In this document: positions 1-8,963 of the stretch, one piece after another
Layout of the letters: each line of letters starts with the position of its first letter
Position numbering within the stretch: the first letter of the stretch is position 1
Assembly: GCF_038446955.1 (NCBI RefSeq)
Contig: NZ_CP151803.1
Coordinates: 2,356,001-2,420,000 of the forward strand
From: Pedobacter sp. FW305-3-2-15-E-R2A2
GTDB taxonomy: Bacteria; Bacteroidota; Bacteroidia; Sphingobacteriales; Sphingobacteriaceae
Direction of reading: 5' to 3'
DNA: 64,000 nucleotides
Made by a program: the position numbers and the translations under genes
Notes under the pieces: model-generated
Seen by the model: the letters and a program-made list of their open reading frames with translations, nothing else
The model's database searches: none
Told to the model about the DNA's origin: nothing

Positions 1-424
1 TATCCAATGCTTTGAACCCGGCCTTTTCATACATACCTACTGCTTGTGCCAACTGCGGCAATGTTTCCAGATACAGTTGATTATAGCCCAGCTGTCTGGC
101 CGATTCAAAACACTTTTCTAAAAGCTGTTTTCCTATTCCTTTCCCCCGTGCATTTTCTGATAAGTACAGCTTTACCAGCTCGGCGCAACCTTCCGGCAAT
201 CCTTCAGTAGGATATATGCCGCTCCCTCCAAGAAGCTGACCGTTTTCCTCGACCACAAAATAAGAACTTCCTGCTGTTTGGAATAGCTTAAATAAATCGT
301 CTGTTGTTGGATCAGAATGTGCTGTCCCTATTTTAGGAACCTTAAATTCTTCTAAAGAAGTACGGATGATTTTGGCAAGTTGCTCATTGTCGCGGGCTTG
401 GATGGTTCTGAAAGTAATCGGCAT
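1..424 (-). CDS. GNAT family N-acetyltransferase (partial, cut by window start)
   Basis: The first 141 codons are visible; the C-terminus lies outside the window. Reading from the ATG at 424, the protein begins MPITFRTIQARDNEQLAKII and carries the acetyl-CoA pyrophosphate-binding loop RGKGIG at about residues 93-98, followed by the alpha helix LLEKCFESA and the YEKAGF motif near residue 132, all standard for GNAT acetyltransferases. The substrate cannot be told; small free-standing GNATs of this type acetylate amines of small molecules or proteins. It is divergent from the DinB-like gene at 521. A small dyad (TCAGTG/CACTGA with a TTGG loop, 479-494) sits in the shared spacer and could be an operator or chance. 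Confidence 0.9.
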   Translation of the reverse strand, partial: MPITFRTIQARDNEQLAKIIRTSLEEFKVPKIGTAHSDPTTDDLFKLFQTAGSSYFVVEENGQLLGGSGIYPTEGLPEGCAELVKLYLSENARGKGIGKQLLEKCFESARQLGYNQLYLETLPQLAQAVGMYEKAGFKALD

Positions 425-520
425 GGCTGTCTTTTTTTCAAAGATAATATTATATTTTTTCAGACTGCCATAGGGTTGTCAGTGTTGGCACTGAAATTTG
501 AATCATAAACATAGAACGAA

Positions 521-955
521 ATGAAGATGAATTTGCAAACCCTGACAAAAGACTTATGCGCCTATAATTTATGGGCAAATAATGAGCTGGTAAGCCGGCT
601 TACAGAAAGAAAAGAAGGAACTGCAGCTGTTTCTCCTGAACAACCCCATATCAACCAAAAACTATCGAAGCTCTTATCTGCGGAAGCAGAATGGATGGGA
701 AAAATACAATGTCGGGAAGACCGTTCTCCCGAAGAAAAGGTATTTGAGGGTGCCATTGATGCCTTGCTGAAAGACCTGGTGATTCAATCTGAAAATCTCC
801 TTGATTATGTCTCCGAATTGTCGGAAGAGCGCTTAAAAGAAAAGGTTACATTTGATATTCCCGGACATGGTGATTTTCAGATGTCGAGATATGAAATGAT
901 CCAGCATACGGTAGGTGAGGTTACCCATCACCGGGGTGAAATTGTGATCAGTTAA
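521..955 (+). CDS. DinB-like four-helix protein with short C-terminus
   Basis: This 144-residue protein opens with a helix of the DinB/YfiT type (LTKDLCAYNLWANNELVSRL) and ends with the motif HTVGEVTHHRGEI, whose histidines normally help bind a divalent metal. DinB superfamily members are soluble four-helix bundles, some acting as thiol-dependent transferases; the substrate here is unknown. The stop comes only three residues after GEI, whereas most family members run on another 10-20 residues (compare the protein at 32002, which ends HQGQIVSLIRPF and then about 17 more). The C-terminus may therefore be shortened. A start at codon 3 (ATG at 527) is equally possible. The next gene follows after 7 bp and is probably co-transcribed. 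Confidence 0.8.
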   Translation: MKMNLQTLTKDLCAYNLWANNELVSRLTERKEGTAAVSPEQPHINQKLSKLLSAEAEWMGKIQCREDRSPEEKVFEGAIDALLKDLVIQSENLLDYVSELSEERLKEKVTFDIPGHGDFQMSRYEMIQHTVGEVTHHRGEIVIS

Positions 956-962
956 AATTCTA

Positions 963-1526
963 ATGAAGAAAAGCATTACCTGGAAAGGGTTAAACAAGCT
1001 CCAGACCACTGAACACTGTGAGTTGTTGCTGGAAGAGCATCGGATGATTGCATCTGCCGTAGTTGAAGGTACAGCAGATGGCAGGGAAGTGAATTTTTCT
1101 TACCGGATCCATACCGATGCCAATTGGCGCACTTTATCGGTATCTGTACTGAACAGGATCGAGGGAGATTTTAAGCAATTGGTCTATACGAGCGATGGTG
1201 CAGGGAACTGGTTCGATGCAGAGGGACTGGAACTTAGCCATTTTAAAGGCTGTATTGAAATTGACATCATGCTTAGTCCCTTTACCAACTCACTTCCAAT
1301 AAAGCGGTTAAGGATGAAACTGGGCGAAAGCCAGCGCATCAGTGTACTGTATTTTGACCTGCTGAAATTTGAGGTAAGACGGGTAGAACAGATATATACC
1401 AGGTTAACGGACGACCGGTATAAATATGAAAATACGGAAAACGATTTTAAAGCATTGATAAAGTTTGATGGATCTGGCCTGGTCAGTTCCTATCCGGGAC
1501 TGTTTGAAATGACTGCGCTTCAGTAA
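963..1526 (+). CDS. Putative glycolipid-binding domain protein (DUF1089-like)
   Basis: The 187-residue product has no signal peptide and looks like the putative glycolipid-binding family (PF06475): an opening ITWKGL segment, then alternating strands including NFSYRIHTDANWRTLSVSVL and the later GCIEIDIMLSPFTNSLPIKRL, where the CxDI-SPFTNTLPIRRL pattern is the family's most recognisable feature. The fold is a beta-barrel-like calycin relative. A role in binding lipids or glycolipids is inferred from the family name only, and no member with a proven physiological role is known to me. It follows the DinB-like gene by 7 bp, suggesting one transcription unit. Confidence 0.75.
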   Translation: MKKSITWKGLNKLQTTEHCELLLEEHRMIASAVVEGTADGREVNFSYRIHTDANWRTLSVSVLNRIEGDFKQLVYTSDGAGNWFDAEGLELSHFKGCIEIDIMLSPFTNSLPIKRLRMKLGESQRISVLYFDLLKFEVRRVEQIYTRLTDDRYKYENTENDFKALIKFDGSGLVSSYPGLFEMTALQ

Positions 1527-1659
1527 ATTTCAACAGACTCTTTTCTATATCCAGGCAATAGCTTTCCTGTCTACAAGGTCGGATTCTTAGAAATCCTGTT
1601 TAGATATGTATTAAGAAGTAATATGAAGCGAATGTAGGGATAAAAAATTATCTTCGGCT

Positions 1660-2052
1660 ATGATTGATGTTTGTTGTGCAATTATTGTTGATGGAGAAGG
1701 AAAGGTCCTGGTTGCTCAACGGAGTGCGGGGATGTTATTGCCCCTGAAGATGGAGTTCCCGGGTGGAAAGATCGAACCGGGAGAAAGTGCTGAAGCCTGT
1801 CTGATCAGGGAGATCAGGGAAGAACTGAATGTCGACATTCAGATCCTGTCCGAAAGGCCCGCACATCAGCATGTATATCCGGAATTTGCCATTCGGCTGA
1901 TACCTTTTGTTTGCAGGATCATTGCCGGTAATGTATTATTGAAAGAGCATGCTTCCTATAGCTGGATGGAAACATCCGCCTTGCGGGGTTGTGATTGGGC
2001 AGCAGCGGATATTCCCATTGTTAACGATTATCTGGATTCTTTGGCAGGTTAA
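1660..2052 (+). CDS. Nudix hydrolase, MutT-like (deoxy)nucleoside triphosphate pyrophosphohydrolase
   Basis: A 130-residue single-domain protein with a full Nudix box starting GGKIEPGE and ending REIREEL (G-x5-E-x7-REUxEExxU), about residues 35-57, which binds Mg2+ and cleaves nucleoside diphosphate linkages. The opening IDVCCAIIVDGEGKVLVAQR and the C-terminal strand order match the MutT/CTP pyrophosphohydrolase branch that sanitises oxidised or non-canonical nucleotides in the cytoplasm. The exact substrate is not decidable from sequence. Its TAA stop shares the palindrome TTAA with the stop of the convergent WG/Sel1 gene, so the two reading frames overlap by 4 bases. Confidence 0.9.
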   Translation: MIDVCCAIIVDGEGKVLVAQRSAGMLLPLKMEFPGGKIEPGESAEACLIREIREELNVDIQILSERPAHQHVYPEFAIRLIPFVCRIIAGNVLLKEHASYSWMETSALRGCDWAAADIPIVNDYLDSLAG

Positions 2053-4577
2053 CGGAACCACCCCCACTTTTTTGGGGGATTTTCATCTGGCGGATCAATC
2101 CCTGCCGCTCTGGCTAAAGCCACCAATTCCAGTGCTTTTTCTTTGTCTTTTACTTCATCGTGATATCGGTACAGCCTGATCAGTTCCAGATAAGCGCTGG
2201 TCTGGCCAAGTTCTAGTGCCTGATGATAAAACGACAATGCTTTACGGATATCCGGCTTACAACCCTGACCAAGTTCGTACATGGTTGCAAGGTTGTGGGC
2301 GGATTGTGCATCGCCTTCTTTTGCACTTGTTTTGTAATAAGCGATTGCTGCTACATAGTCTTCCTTCAGATAAAGTACATAGGCATGTCTGCCATGATTG
2401 GGGAAATCATGCTGCTCTGCCTGCTGGTAATGTTTTAATGCTTTGTCCAGATTTTGCTGAACCCATATTCCTTCCACGTAAAGGTCTGCAAGATTTGCAT
2501 GTGCCCTTCCATCCCCATATTCTGCAGCCCTTTCATACCAGCGGATCGCCTGGTCAATATCTTGTTTTACACCGATTCCGTTGAGGTAACAGACGGCGAG
2601 TCCGTTTATCGCATCTATGGAACCGGCTTTCATTCCTTTATGGTACCAAAAGTAAGCCTTGTCCGCATCGTAATGAGGGCCATTGCTGCTGTAAATAAAG
2701 CCCAGGTCGTTCATCGAATCAGCATCTCCCTTCTCTGCTGCAAGCAGGTGGTATTTGATGGCATTATCAAGATCTCCCTCATCAAATGCCTTTGATCCTT
2801 TATGGTAAAGGTCCAGGGCCGGCGCATTGGTTCCTGCCAGATCGGCCAGGATTTCCCGTTGCTCATCTGCCAGGCTTTCGGGGTAGTAACCTTTAGAGAG
2901 CTGCCTGGCTGCAATTTCATGGTCTACAGGCTTCATCCGCTGATCACTGTAAACGAGGAATACATGCTTGTCAAGGAAACCCAGGAGCTCCCAGCTGCCG
3001 TCCTTATTTCTACGGATATCATCCCTCATGGAATCAAACTGAGGACTGATAAATATATTTCTTCCGTCCATGGCATCAAAGAAGCCAACTTTTCCGTCTT
3101 GAAATATACGGAAACACCCCTCATTGAGCTCATCGATGCGCTTGTAAATGCAAGGGAGCAAGATGCCATCCGCGATACGGAACAGTCCGAATTTCCCCTT
3201 CTGCTTCAGGATGTAAGCCTGGCTTCCGCTGCAGTAAATGATCTCCTGATATTCCGGGGGAAGGATGATCTGGCCATCCTGTCTGATCAGCGATTGCAGT
3301 TTTATGCTCTTTTTTCCGTCTGCAGATGCAATTTCAGTTGGTACGAAAAAATGCTGTTCCTGCTCAAAACCTGCCCATTGTACCTCTATGACGTTATGCG
3401 TTCCTATTTTTTTGAAGTCCTGTAGGAAGAAGTGTCGTTGGTTATTAGATTTGTGGACGCCAGAATAATAGTTATAGCCATCAAATCCATGGCAAATGAT
3501 TTCCTCTATATATTCAAAAGGCAATAAGATGTCGTTGCTGGCATTGGCTACTCCCCAGGTTTCTTCTTTGCAAACATTAAAATAATGAGGCTCGAGGCTG
3601 AGGTCGGTAATGTCGTCGTAAAGGAAAGCCACCTCCATATTTTGACCTGGCTGAAGGAAGCCATATTTGTCGTTTAATTTTACAATGGCTGTTCCTTTAC
3701 TCAGGTCGAAGGCATCATCATATTGAAGAGGAACAACTATTTCTCCCTGACGGTTGACATATCCATATTTACCATCCTTTTGGACGAGTGCAAACGATTC
3801 TCCTTCCGGAAAATAATAAATCTCATCGTAAAGTGCAGGAATCAGCACCTGCCCGGCATCATCTTTCATTCCTTTAAGGTCATTTTCCGTGTAAAAAATC
3901 TGATCAGGAAACTCGTTGTCTTCGGTTTCTTCATCGTCATATACACCGGAGCTGATGACCTGCCAGCCATAACCATAGCCGGAATGGTTCAGGTAAGGTT
4001 TGAAGCTTTGAAAGTGATACGAGCCCTGGTTAAATTCCGGACAGTTGTCCAATAAGGAAGGATCGTCCTGTTCCATGGCTTCTTTTAGGATGGCATTGGT
4101 GGTATTGAGGTCATTCAGCATTTTAATGGCCTGTATTTTATGTGGCGCATCATCCATATTAAAGACGTCCCAGGCATCCAGATGGAAAAAATCATGAACG
4201 ACTTTTTCGTCCAGAAATTTAAAGATGCGTTGTTTGGCCATGTCAAAAGCGTTTTCATCATCGATGAGCTCCGCTTTATGTTTGTCTATAAAATCATAAA
4301 AAGCTTTGATGCGTTGAATTCCCAAAGGAGCAGGGGCATAGATTCCGCCCTCAGTCCCATTGAATACCGGTGTTGAAATCATCGGCTGATGTGCAAACAA
4401 AGGGTGTAAAAATAGAGGGAATTCATAGTTCCATTCTACCATCAGCAGGTTGTCTTCGGTATTGCCACCTATCCCTGCCAGAATGCTTGCTAAAAAGTCC
4501 GGATTCTCTGCTGTGTCAGTCATCTTTTCCGGAAGCAGGCCTTGGTTTAAGTTGTATAAGTATATTCTGTGCGCCAT
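2049..4577 (-). CDS. WG-repeat and Sel1/TPR-repeat protein
   Basis: A cytoplasmic-looking repeat protein of 842 residues when started at the MAHRIYLYNLN methionine (4577); an upstream in-frame ATG at 4613 would add 12 residues. There is no signal peptide. The first 240 residues are a poorly known N-terminal domain. Residues about 240-560 hold several WG-type repeats (KYGYVNRQGEIVVPLQYDDA, WGVANASNDILLPFEY, KFGLFRIADGILLPCIYKRI), and about 590-830 hold five to six Sel1-like repeats (for example AINGLAVCYLNGIGVKQDID). Both repeat types form protein-binding solenoids. Function is unknown; a scaffold role is only an inference. It is convergent with the Nudix gene. Confidence 0.8.
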   Translation of the reverse strand: MAHRIYLYNLNQGLLPEKMTDTAENPDFLASILAGIGGNTEDNLLMVEWNYEFPLFLHPLFAHQPMISTPVFNGTEGGIYAPAPLGIQRIKAFYDFIDKHKAELIDDENAFDMAKQRIFKFLDEKVVHDFFHLDAWDVFNMDDAPHKIQAIKMLNDLNTTNAILKEAMEQDDPSLLDNCPEFNQGSYHFQSFKPYLNHSGYGYGWQVISSGVYDDEETEDNEFPDQIFYTENDLKGMKDDAGQVLIPALYDEIYYFPEGESFALVQKDGKYGYVNRQGEIVVPLQYDDAFDLSKGTAIVKLNDKYGFLQPGQNMEVAFLYDDITDLSLEPHYFNVCKEETWGVANASNDILLPFEYIEEIICHGFDGYNYYSGVHKSNNQRHFFLQDFKKIGTHNVIEVQWAGFEQEQHFFVPTEIASADGKKSIKLQSLIRQDGQIILPPEYQEIIYCSGSQAYILKQKGKFGLFRIADGILLPCIYKRIDELNEGCFRIFQDGKVGFFDAMDGRNIFISPQFDSMRDDIRRNKDGSWELLGFLDKHVFLVYSDQRMKPVDHEIAARQLSKGYYPESLADEQREILADLAGTNAPALDLYHKGSKAFDEGDLDNAIKYHLLAAEKGDADSMNDLGFIYSSNGPHYDADKAYFWYHKGMKAGSIDAINGLAVCYLNGIGVKQDIDQAIRWYERAAEYGDGRAHANLADLYVEGIWVQQNLDKALKHYQQAEQHDFPNHGRHAYVLYLKEDYVAAIAYYKTSAKEGDAQSAHNLATMYELGQGCKPDIRKALSFYHQALELGQTSAYLELIRLYRYHDEVKDKEKALELVALARAAGIDPPDENPPKKWGWFR

Positions 4578-4687
4578 TAAAAATTGAAATCGTTTCTTAT
4601 CCGTTTTGTGCAATAATAATGCAAGGAAACTGATAATCGGAATTATTTATCAAGATTTCTATTTTCGTGTAATTTTAAGTTTAGAAA

Positions 4688-4843
4688 TTGAAGATTGAGA
4701 AAGTATTACTTAAATTCGAATTTCAAGGGAATAGCTGGAAAGTCATCGTGATCATGTTGCTTAGGCGATATCAGGAACCGGGTTTTAACGCGGATGATCT
4801 TCATCACCTTAAAACCGGTTTAGGAGTGCTTAAGAATCATTAA
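4688..4843 (+). CDS. Possible 51-residue small protein in the 4578-4910 spacer
   Basis: The 333-bp spacer between the WG/Sel1 gene and the prolyl oligopeptidase holds one protein-like reading frame with a TTG start (4688) and a TAA stop at 4841. It reads LKIEKVLLKFEFQGNSW, then a hydrophobic run VIVIMLL, then RRYQEPGFNADDLHH and LKTGLGVLKNH. The residue composition looks like real coding sequence, but there is no ATG except at codon 23, no ribosome-binding signal and no family I recognise. It may be a small protein, a gene remnant, or chance. Nothing else is evident in this spacer. Confidence 0.25.
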   Translation: MKIEKVLLKFEFQGNSWKVIVIMLLRRYQEPGFNADDLHHLKTGLGVLKNH

Positions 4844-4910
4844 CTGTGCTTTTGAACGCTTGAGAACCATTGGAAATCAATAAACTAAACGAAAAAACAA
4901 TAATTAACTG

Positions 4911-7046
4911 ATGAAAAGCTCAAAAAACGCATTGATATTTCTGGCAACTATGCTTCCGATTTTTGCAGAAGCACAGCTCAGTAATACAGGAAAGAAAACT
5001 ATGATTTATCCGGAAACGAAAAAAGAAAATGTAAAAGACACCTATTTTGGAACGAGTGTAGACGATCCTTACCGATGGTTGGAAGATGACCGTTCTGAGG
5101 ATACAAAACAATGGGTAACTGCACAAAACGTGGTGACGCAGAAATACATGTCGCAAATTCCTTACCGCAACGACATTAAAGAGCGTTTGAAACATTTGAT
5201 GAATTATGAGAAATATTCTCAGCCATTCAAAGAAGGAGGTTATACCTATTATTATAAAAATACAGGGCTGCAGAACCAAAGTGTATTGTACCGTCAGAAA
5301 GAAGGAGGGGAGCCAGAGATTTTTCTGGACCCAAATACTTTTTCTAAGGATGCCACTACCTCACTTGCCGGAATCAGCTTTTCTAAAGATGGAAGCCTGC
5401 TGGCCTATCAGTTGTCTGAAGGTGGTTCCGACTGGACAAAGGTCATCGTTATGAAATCTGCCGATAAAACGGTTGTTGGAGAAACCATAACAGATGTTAA
5501 ATTCTCAGGAATCTCCTGGCAGGGGAACGATGGTTTTTATTATAGCAGCTATGATAAACCGGCAGAAGGAAGCCAGCTTTCTGGTCTGACTCAATACCAT
5601 AAATTATTTTATCACAAACTAGGGACCGCACAGAAAGAGGATCAGCTGATCTTTGGAGGTGATAAAACCCCAAGACGTTATATTGGCGCAGGATTAACGG
5701 AAGATGAACGCTATCTCGTCATCTCTGCCGCAAATTCAACTTCTGGAAATGAACTTTACATCAAGGACCTGAAAGCTAAAGATGGCGCAATTGTTCCCAT
5801 TGTAAATAATTTCGATAAGAACCATAACATCATTGATAATGTGGGAAGCAAACTGTTCATTTATACCAATCTTAATGCGGCTAACGGGCGGGTGGTTACC
5901 GTTGATGCGGGGAGTCCGGGAGTTGAAAACTGGAAAGACCTGATCAAAGAAACGGAAAATGTATTGAGCCCTTCTACCGGTGGTGGTAAGCTGTTTGCCA
6001 ATTACATCAAAGATGCAGTATCTATGGTGTTGCAATACGACAGAAATGGTAAACTGGAACATGAGATTAAGTTACCGGGTATCGGTTCTGCCTCTGGTTT
6101 TGGAAGTAAGCAATCGGAAAAAGAATTGTATTATACATTTACCTCTTACGTATATCCGGCTACCATTTTCAGGTATGCTATTGAAACGGGTAAATCCGAA
6201 GTTTATAAAAAATCGGGAGTAGACTTTGATCCTGCGAACTATGAATCTAAGCAGGTTTTTTATGCTTCTAAGGATGGAACGAAGGTTCCGATGATCATTA
6301 CTTATAAGAAAGGGATTGCCCTGAATGGGAAAAATCCAACAGTATTGTACGGATACGGAGGCTTTGATGTGAGTCTGACACCTTCTTTCAGTACGGCAAA
6401 TATTATCCTGATGGACCAGGGTGGGATTTATGCAGTGGCTAACCTTCGCGGTGGTGGAGAGTATGGCGAAAAATGGCATCTGGCAGGAACAAAACTACAA
6501 AAGCAAAACGTATTTGATGATTTCATCGCAGCAGGAGAATACCTGATTGCCAATAAATATACTTCGAAAGATTACCTGGCCAGTATGGGCGGTTCGAATG
6601 GCGGATTGTTGGTTGGTGCAACACTGGCACAACGTCCGGATCTTTTTAAAGTGGCTTTCCCGGCAGTAGGGGTAATGGATATGTTGCGTTACCATAAATT
6701 CACGGCCGGAGCAGGCTGGAGTTATGATTACGGAACTTCTGAAGATTCGAAAGAGATGTTTGATTATTTGTATAAATACTCACCTGTACATGCGCTAAAG
6801 GCAGGAACTAAATACCCGGCAACATTGGTGACGACGGCTGACCATGACGATCGTGTGGTTCCGGCGCACTCGTTCAAATTTGCAGCAAATTTACAGAAAG
6901 ACCAGGCAGGTGATGCCCCTGTTCTGATCAGTATTCAGACCAATGCCGGACATGGTGCCGGTAAACCTACAGATAAGGCGATAGAAGAAATTGCCGATCG
7001 TTGGGCATTCCTGTTTTACAATATGGGTATTACTTATAAAAAGTAA
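4911..7046 (+). CDS. Prolyl oligopeptidase family serine peptidase (S9A), secreted
   Basis: At 711 residues this has the full length of S9A prolyl endopeptidases, plus a signal peptide (cleavage likely after FAEA, residue 21), so it should act in the periplasm. The N-terminal beta-propeller region starts with DPYRWLEDD, a family hallmark. The C-terminal alpha/beta hydrolase domain has the nucleophile in GGSNGG (Ser562), the DHDDRVVP segment with the acid (around Asp646), and NAGHGAGKP with His681. It should cleave short peptides after proline. The gene stands alone, between divergent or convergent neighbours, and has a plain ATG start. Confidence 0.96.
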   Translation: MKSSKNALIFLATMLPIFAEAQLSNTGKKTMIYPETKKENVKDTYFGTSVDDPYRWLEDDRSEDTKQWVTAQNVVTQKYMSQIPYRNDIKERLKHLMNYEKYSQPFKEGGYTYYYKNTGLQNQSVLYRQKEGGEPEIFLDPNTFSKDATTSLAGISFSKDGSLLAYQLSEGGSDWTKVIVMKSADKTVVGETITDVKFSGISWQGNDGFYYSSYDKPAEGSQLSGLTQYHKLFYHKLGTAQKEDQLIFGGDKTPRRYIGAGLTEDERYLVISAANSTSGNELYIKDLKAKDGAIVPIVNNFDKNHNIIDNVGSKLFIYTNLNAANGRVVTVDAGSPGVENWKDLIKETENVLSPSTGGGKLFANYIKDAVSMVLQYDRNGKLEHEIKLPGIGSASGFGSKQSEKELYYTFTSYVYPATIFRYAIETGKSEVYKKSGVDFDPANYESKQVFYASKDGTKVPMIITYKKGIALNGKNPTVLYGYGGFDVSLTPSFSTANIILMDQGGIYAVANLRGGGEYGEKWHLAGTKLQKQNVFDDFIAAGEYLIANKYTSKDYLASMGGSNGGLLVGATLAQRPDLFKVAFPAVGVMDMLRYHKFTAGAGWSYDYGTSEDSKEMFDYLYKYSPVHALKAGTKYPATLVTTADHDDRVVPAHSFKFAANLQKDQAGDAPVLISIQTNAGHGAGKPTDKAIEEIADRWAFLFYNMGITYKK

Positions 7047-7075
7047 CACCCCTTTAAAAGATGTGTTTAAGGACG

Positions 7076-7558
7076 CTATTTAACAAGTTTTAGGACCTTA
7101 GGCACATCTTTTTCACTTGAGCTGAAAATGATCAGTTTCTTATCCGCACCAAAAAGATATAATGAAGGATATTGTTTCGGATGAAACAATGGAATGAAAA
7201 CATAGTCCTTATCCTGTAAGGTCGTTACATTCTTCATTGATTTTAGGGGTTTTGCATAGGTATCCATAAAATAATTGATAGAGCGAAAAACATCCTGAGA
7301 AACCAGGTACAGGTTTGCGCCCGACAATTCCTTGCTGCTTTTTGACAGGTTGGTTGCCACCGTCTGACAATGGCCACAGGTCGCATCAAAAAACATGATC
7401 AGGGATTTCTTTCCCTTAGGAATCTGATCTGTGGTAAAACTGGTCCCATCTGCCTTGTAAAAAGTAGCTTTAGGAATAACCGAACCGGCAGGGAGTCCCT
7501 GCGAAAATGCACTTAACGAAAAGGCAGTGATAAGAAATGTAAAGAAAATTCGTTTCAT
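7076..7558 (-). CDS. Secreted thioredoxin-like (redoxin) protein
   Basis: A 160-residue protein with an N-terminal signal peptide (MKRIFFTFLITAFSLSAFSQ) and a thioredoxin-fold core. FFDATCGHCQ places an active-site CxxC at Cys61 and Cys64, and the following helix and the VSQD strand fit the AhpC/TSA-redoxin type. CGHC is the disulfide isomerase/oxidase type of active site. It should work in the periplasm on protein thiols, but no partner gene is next to it. It ends convergently, 29 bp from the prolyl oligopeptidase stop. Confidence 0.85.
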   Translation of the reverse strand: MKRIFFTFLITAFSLSAFSQGLPAGSVIPKATFYKADGTSFTTDQIPKGKKSLIMFFDATCGHCQTVATNLSKSSKELSGANLYLVSQDVFRSINYFMDTYAKPLKSMKNVTTLQDKDYVFIPLFHPKQYPSLYLFGADKKLIIFSSSEKDVPKVLKLVK

Positions 7559-7727
7559 CTGGGATGTTTTATAGGTTAATATTTGCTAATATCTGATTCT
7601 AAAGCATTACTTGTATCATTTGAATTCAAAATTACAATTCCTATATTTATCAGCTGAGCTGCCATTGCAAAATTATTCTGGCATTTATCATCAGTTGAGT
7701 CCTTATAAATAGACAACACGAAAGACA

Positions 7728-8246
7728 ATGAAAAAAATGAAGTGGACTGGTTTGGCGGGGAAAGTTTTGATCCTGGTGATTGTAATGTTTAATATCGGTT
7801 GTGACCAGATTACAAAATCTATCGTCAGGGACCATGTGCAGTCCAATGCAAATATCAAGGTGCTCAGTGATCAGATTACCCTGACCAATGTAGAAAATTC
7901 AGGTGCTTTTTTAAGCGTTGGCGATTCGCTTCATTCCGGAGTTAAGTTTGTGTTACTTTTATTAATGCCTTTAGCGGTTCTGTTGATGGGTGTTTATTTC
8001 GTGATGACCCGAAAAAACCTGTCTCCTTTGCTGACTTTTGGGATTTGCTGTGTAATTGGTGGTGGGGCAGGAAACCTATACGACCGCATTATTTATGGCT
8101 CTGTAACAGACTTTCTTCACATCGACTTTGTCATCTTTCAAACCGGTGTTTTTAATGCAGCAGATCTTTCTATTATGTTGGGAATGCTGCTGATCGTGAT
8201 CGATTCCTTTTCAAGAAGGAAGCTTGCGAATGTCAGCTATAGTTAA
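7728..8246 (+). CDS. lspA: Lipoprotein signal peptidase (signal peptidase II)
   Basis: A 172-residue inner-membrane aspartic protease that removes signal peptides from prolipoproteins. Four hydrophobic segments are visible. The conserved boxes are DQITKSIVRDH (box I, residues 26-36), NVENSGAFLS (box II), GGGAGNLYDRIIYGSVTDFL (box III, with catalytic Asp128 in VTDF) and FNAADLSI (box V, with catalytic Asp146). The product is needed for the many lipoproteins encoded nearby. The next gene, a response regulator, starts 39 bp downstream, so lspA may head that operon. Box I follows a cysteine (FNIGCDQ), which mimics a lipobox but sits in the usual LspA position. Confidence 0.93.
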   Translation: MKKMKWTGLAGKVLILVIVMFNIGCDQITKSIVRDHVQSNANIKVLSDQITLTNVENSGAFLSVGDSLHSGVKFVLLLLMPLAVLLMGVYFVMTRKNLSPLLTFGICCVIGGGAGNLYDRIIYGSVTDFLHIDFVIFQTGVFNAADLSIMLGMLLIVIDSFSRRKLANVSYS

Positions 8247-8285
8247 TCCCGGATCTTTCCGGTTTTGTTACTCAATTTTGTATTC

Positions 8286-8963
8286 ATGAAGTTATTGGTT
8301 GTCGAAGATGAGGTTGAGCTGCTGGAAGTAATCCGTCAGTCGCTGGAAAAAGAAAACTATCTGGTAGAAACTGCTGGCAGTTATGCCCTGGCCTTAGAAA
8401 AGATCGTTTCCTATGAATACGATTGTATCCTGCTGGACATTATGTTGCCAGATGGAACTGGTCTGGACCTCCTGGCTGAGCTAAAACAAATGAATAAATC
8501 TGATAACGTGATTATCATTTCTGCGAAAGATTCCCTGGAAGACAAGATCAAAGGCCTGGAAATGGGAGCTGATGATTACCTCGTGAAGCCTTTCCATATT
8601 GCAGAGCTCAATGCAAGGATCAAGTCTGTATTGAGAAGAAAATCACTGAACGGTAAAAATGCCATCGAACACGCCAATGTTAAAATTGACCTCGATGAAC
8701 GTCAGGTCTGGATCGATGGGGATGAACTGGTACTGAACCGCAAAGAATTCGACATTTTAAGCTACCTCGCCGTAAATAAAAACCGCCTGGTCAATAAAAC
8801 CGCATTGGCGGAACAAGTTTGGGGTGACTATATGGACGGAGCAGACGACTATGAGTTCATCTATTCCCAAATTAAGAACCTCCGTAAGAAACTTAAAGAA
8901 AAAAGTGCGGGCATAGAGATTCAGGCGGTATATGGAATCGGTTATAAACTGGTGGTCGTATGA
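8286..8963 (+). CDS. OmpR/PhoB-family response regulator
   Basis: Started at the MKLLVVEDE methionine (8286), which is the normal beginning of a receiver domain; the frame is open for seven codons upstream. The 225-residue protein has a receiver with Asp51 as phosphoacceptor (CILLDIMLPDG), the conserved Lys in DDYLVKPF, and a C-terminal winged helix (about residues 128-225, with FIYSQIKNLRKKL as recognition helix). Its histidine kinase partner overlaps it by 4 bp (ATGA). The likely targets are the two PepSY-like genes just downstream, whose promoter region has an 11-bp direct repeat. Confidence 0.95.
   Translation: MKLLVVEDEVELLEVIRQSLEKENYLVETAGSYALALEKIVSYEYDCILLDIMLPDGTGLDLLAELKQMNKSDNVIIISAKDSLEDKIKGLEMGADDYLVKPFHIAELNARIKSVLRRKSLNGKNAIEHANVKIDLDERQVWIDGDELVLNRKEFDILSYLAVNKNRLVNKTALAEQVWGDYMDGADDYEFIYSQIKNLRKKLKEKSAGIEIQAVYGIGYKLVVV

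Noticed and set aside
2802..3425. Long open frame on the plus strand opposite the WG/Sel1 gene (207 codons)
   Set aside because: It lies wholly inside a well-supported gene on the other strand, has no family signature, and several similar frames occur there because of the biased codon use of the true gene.
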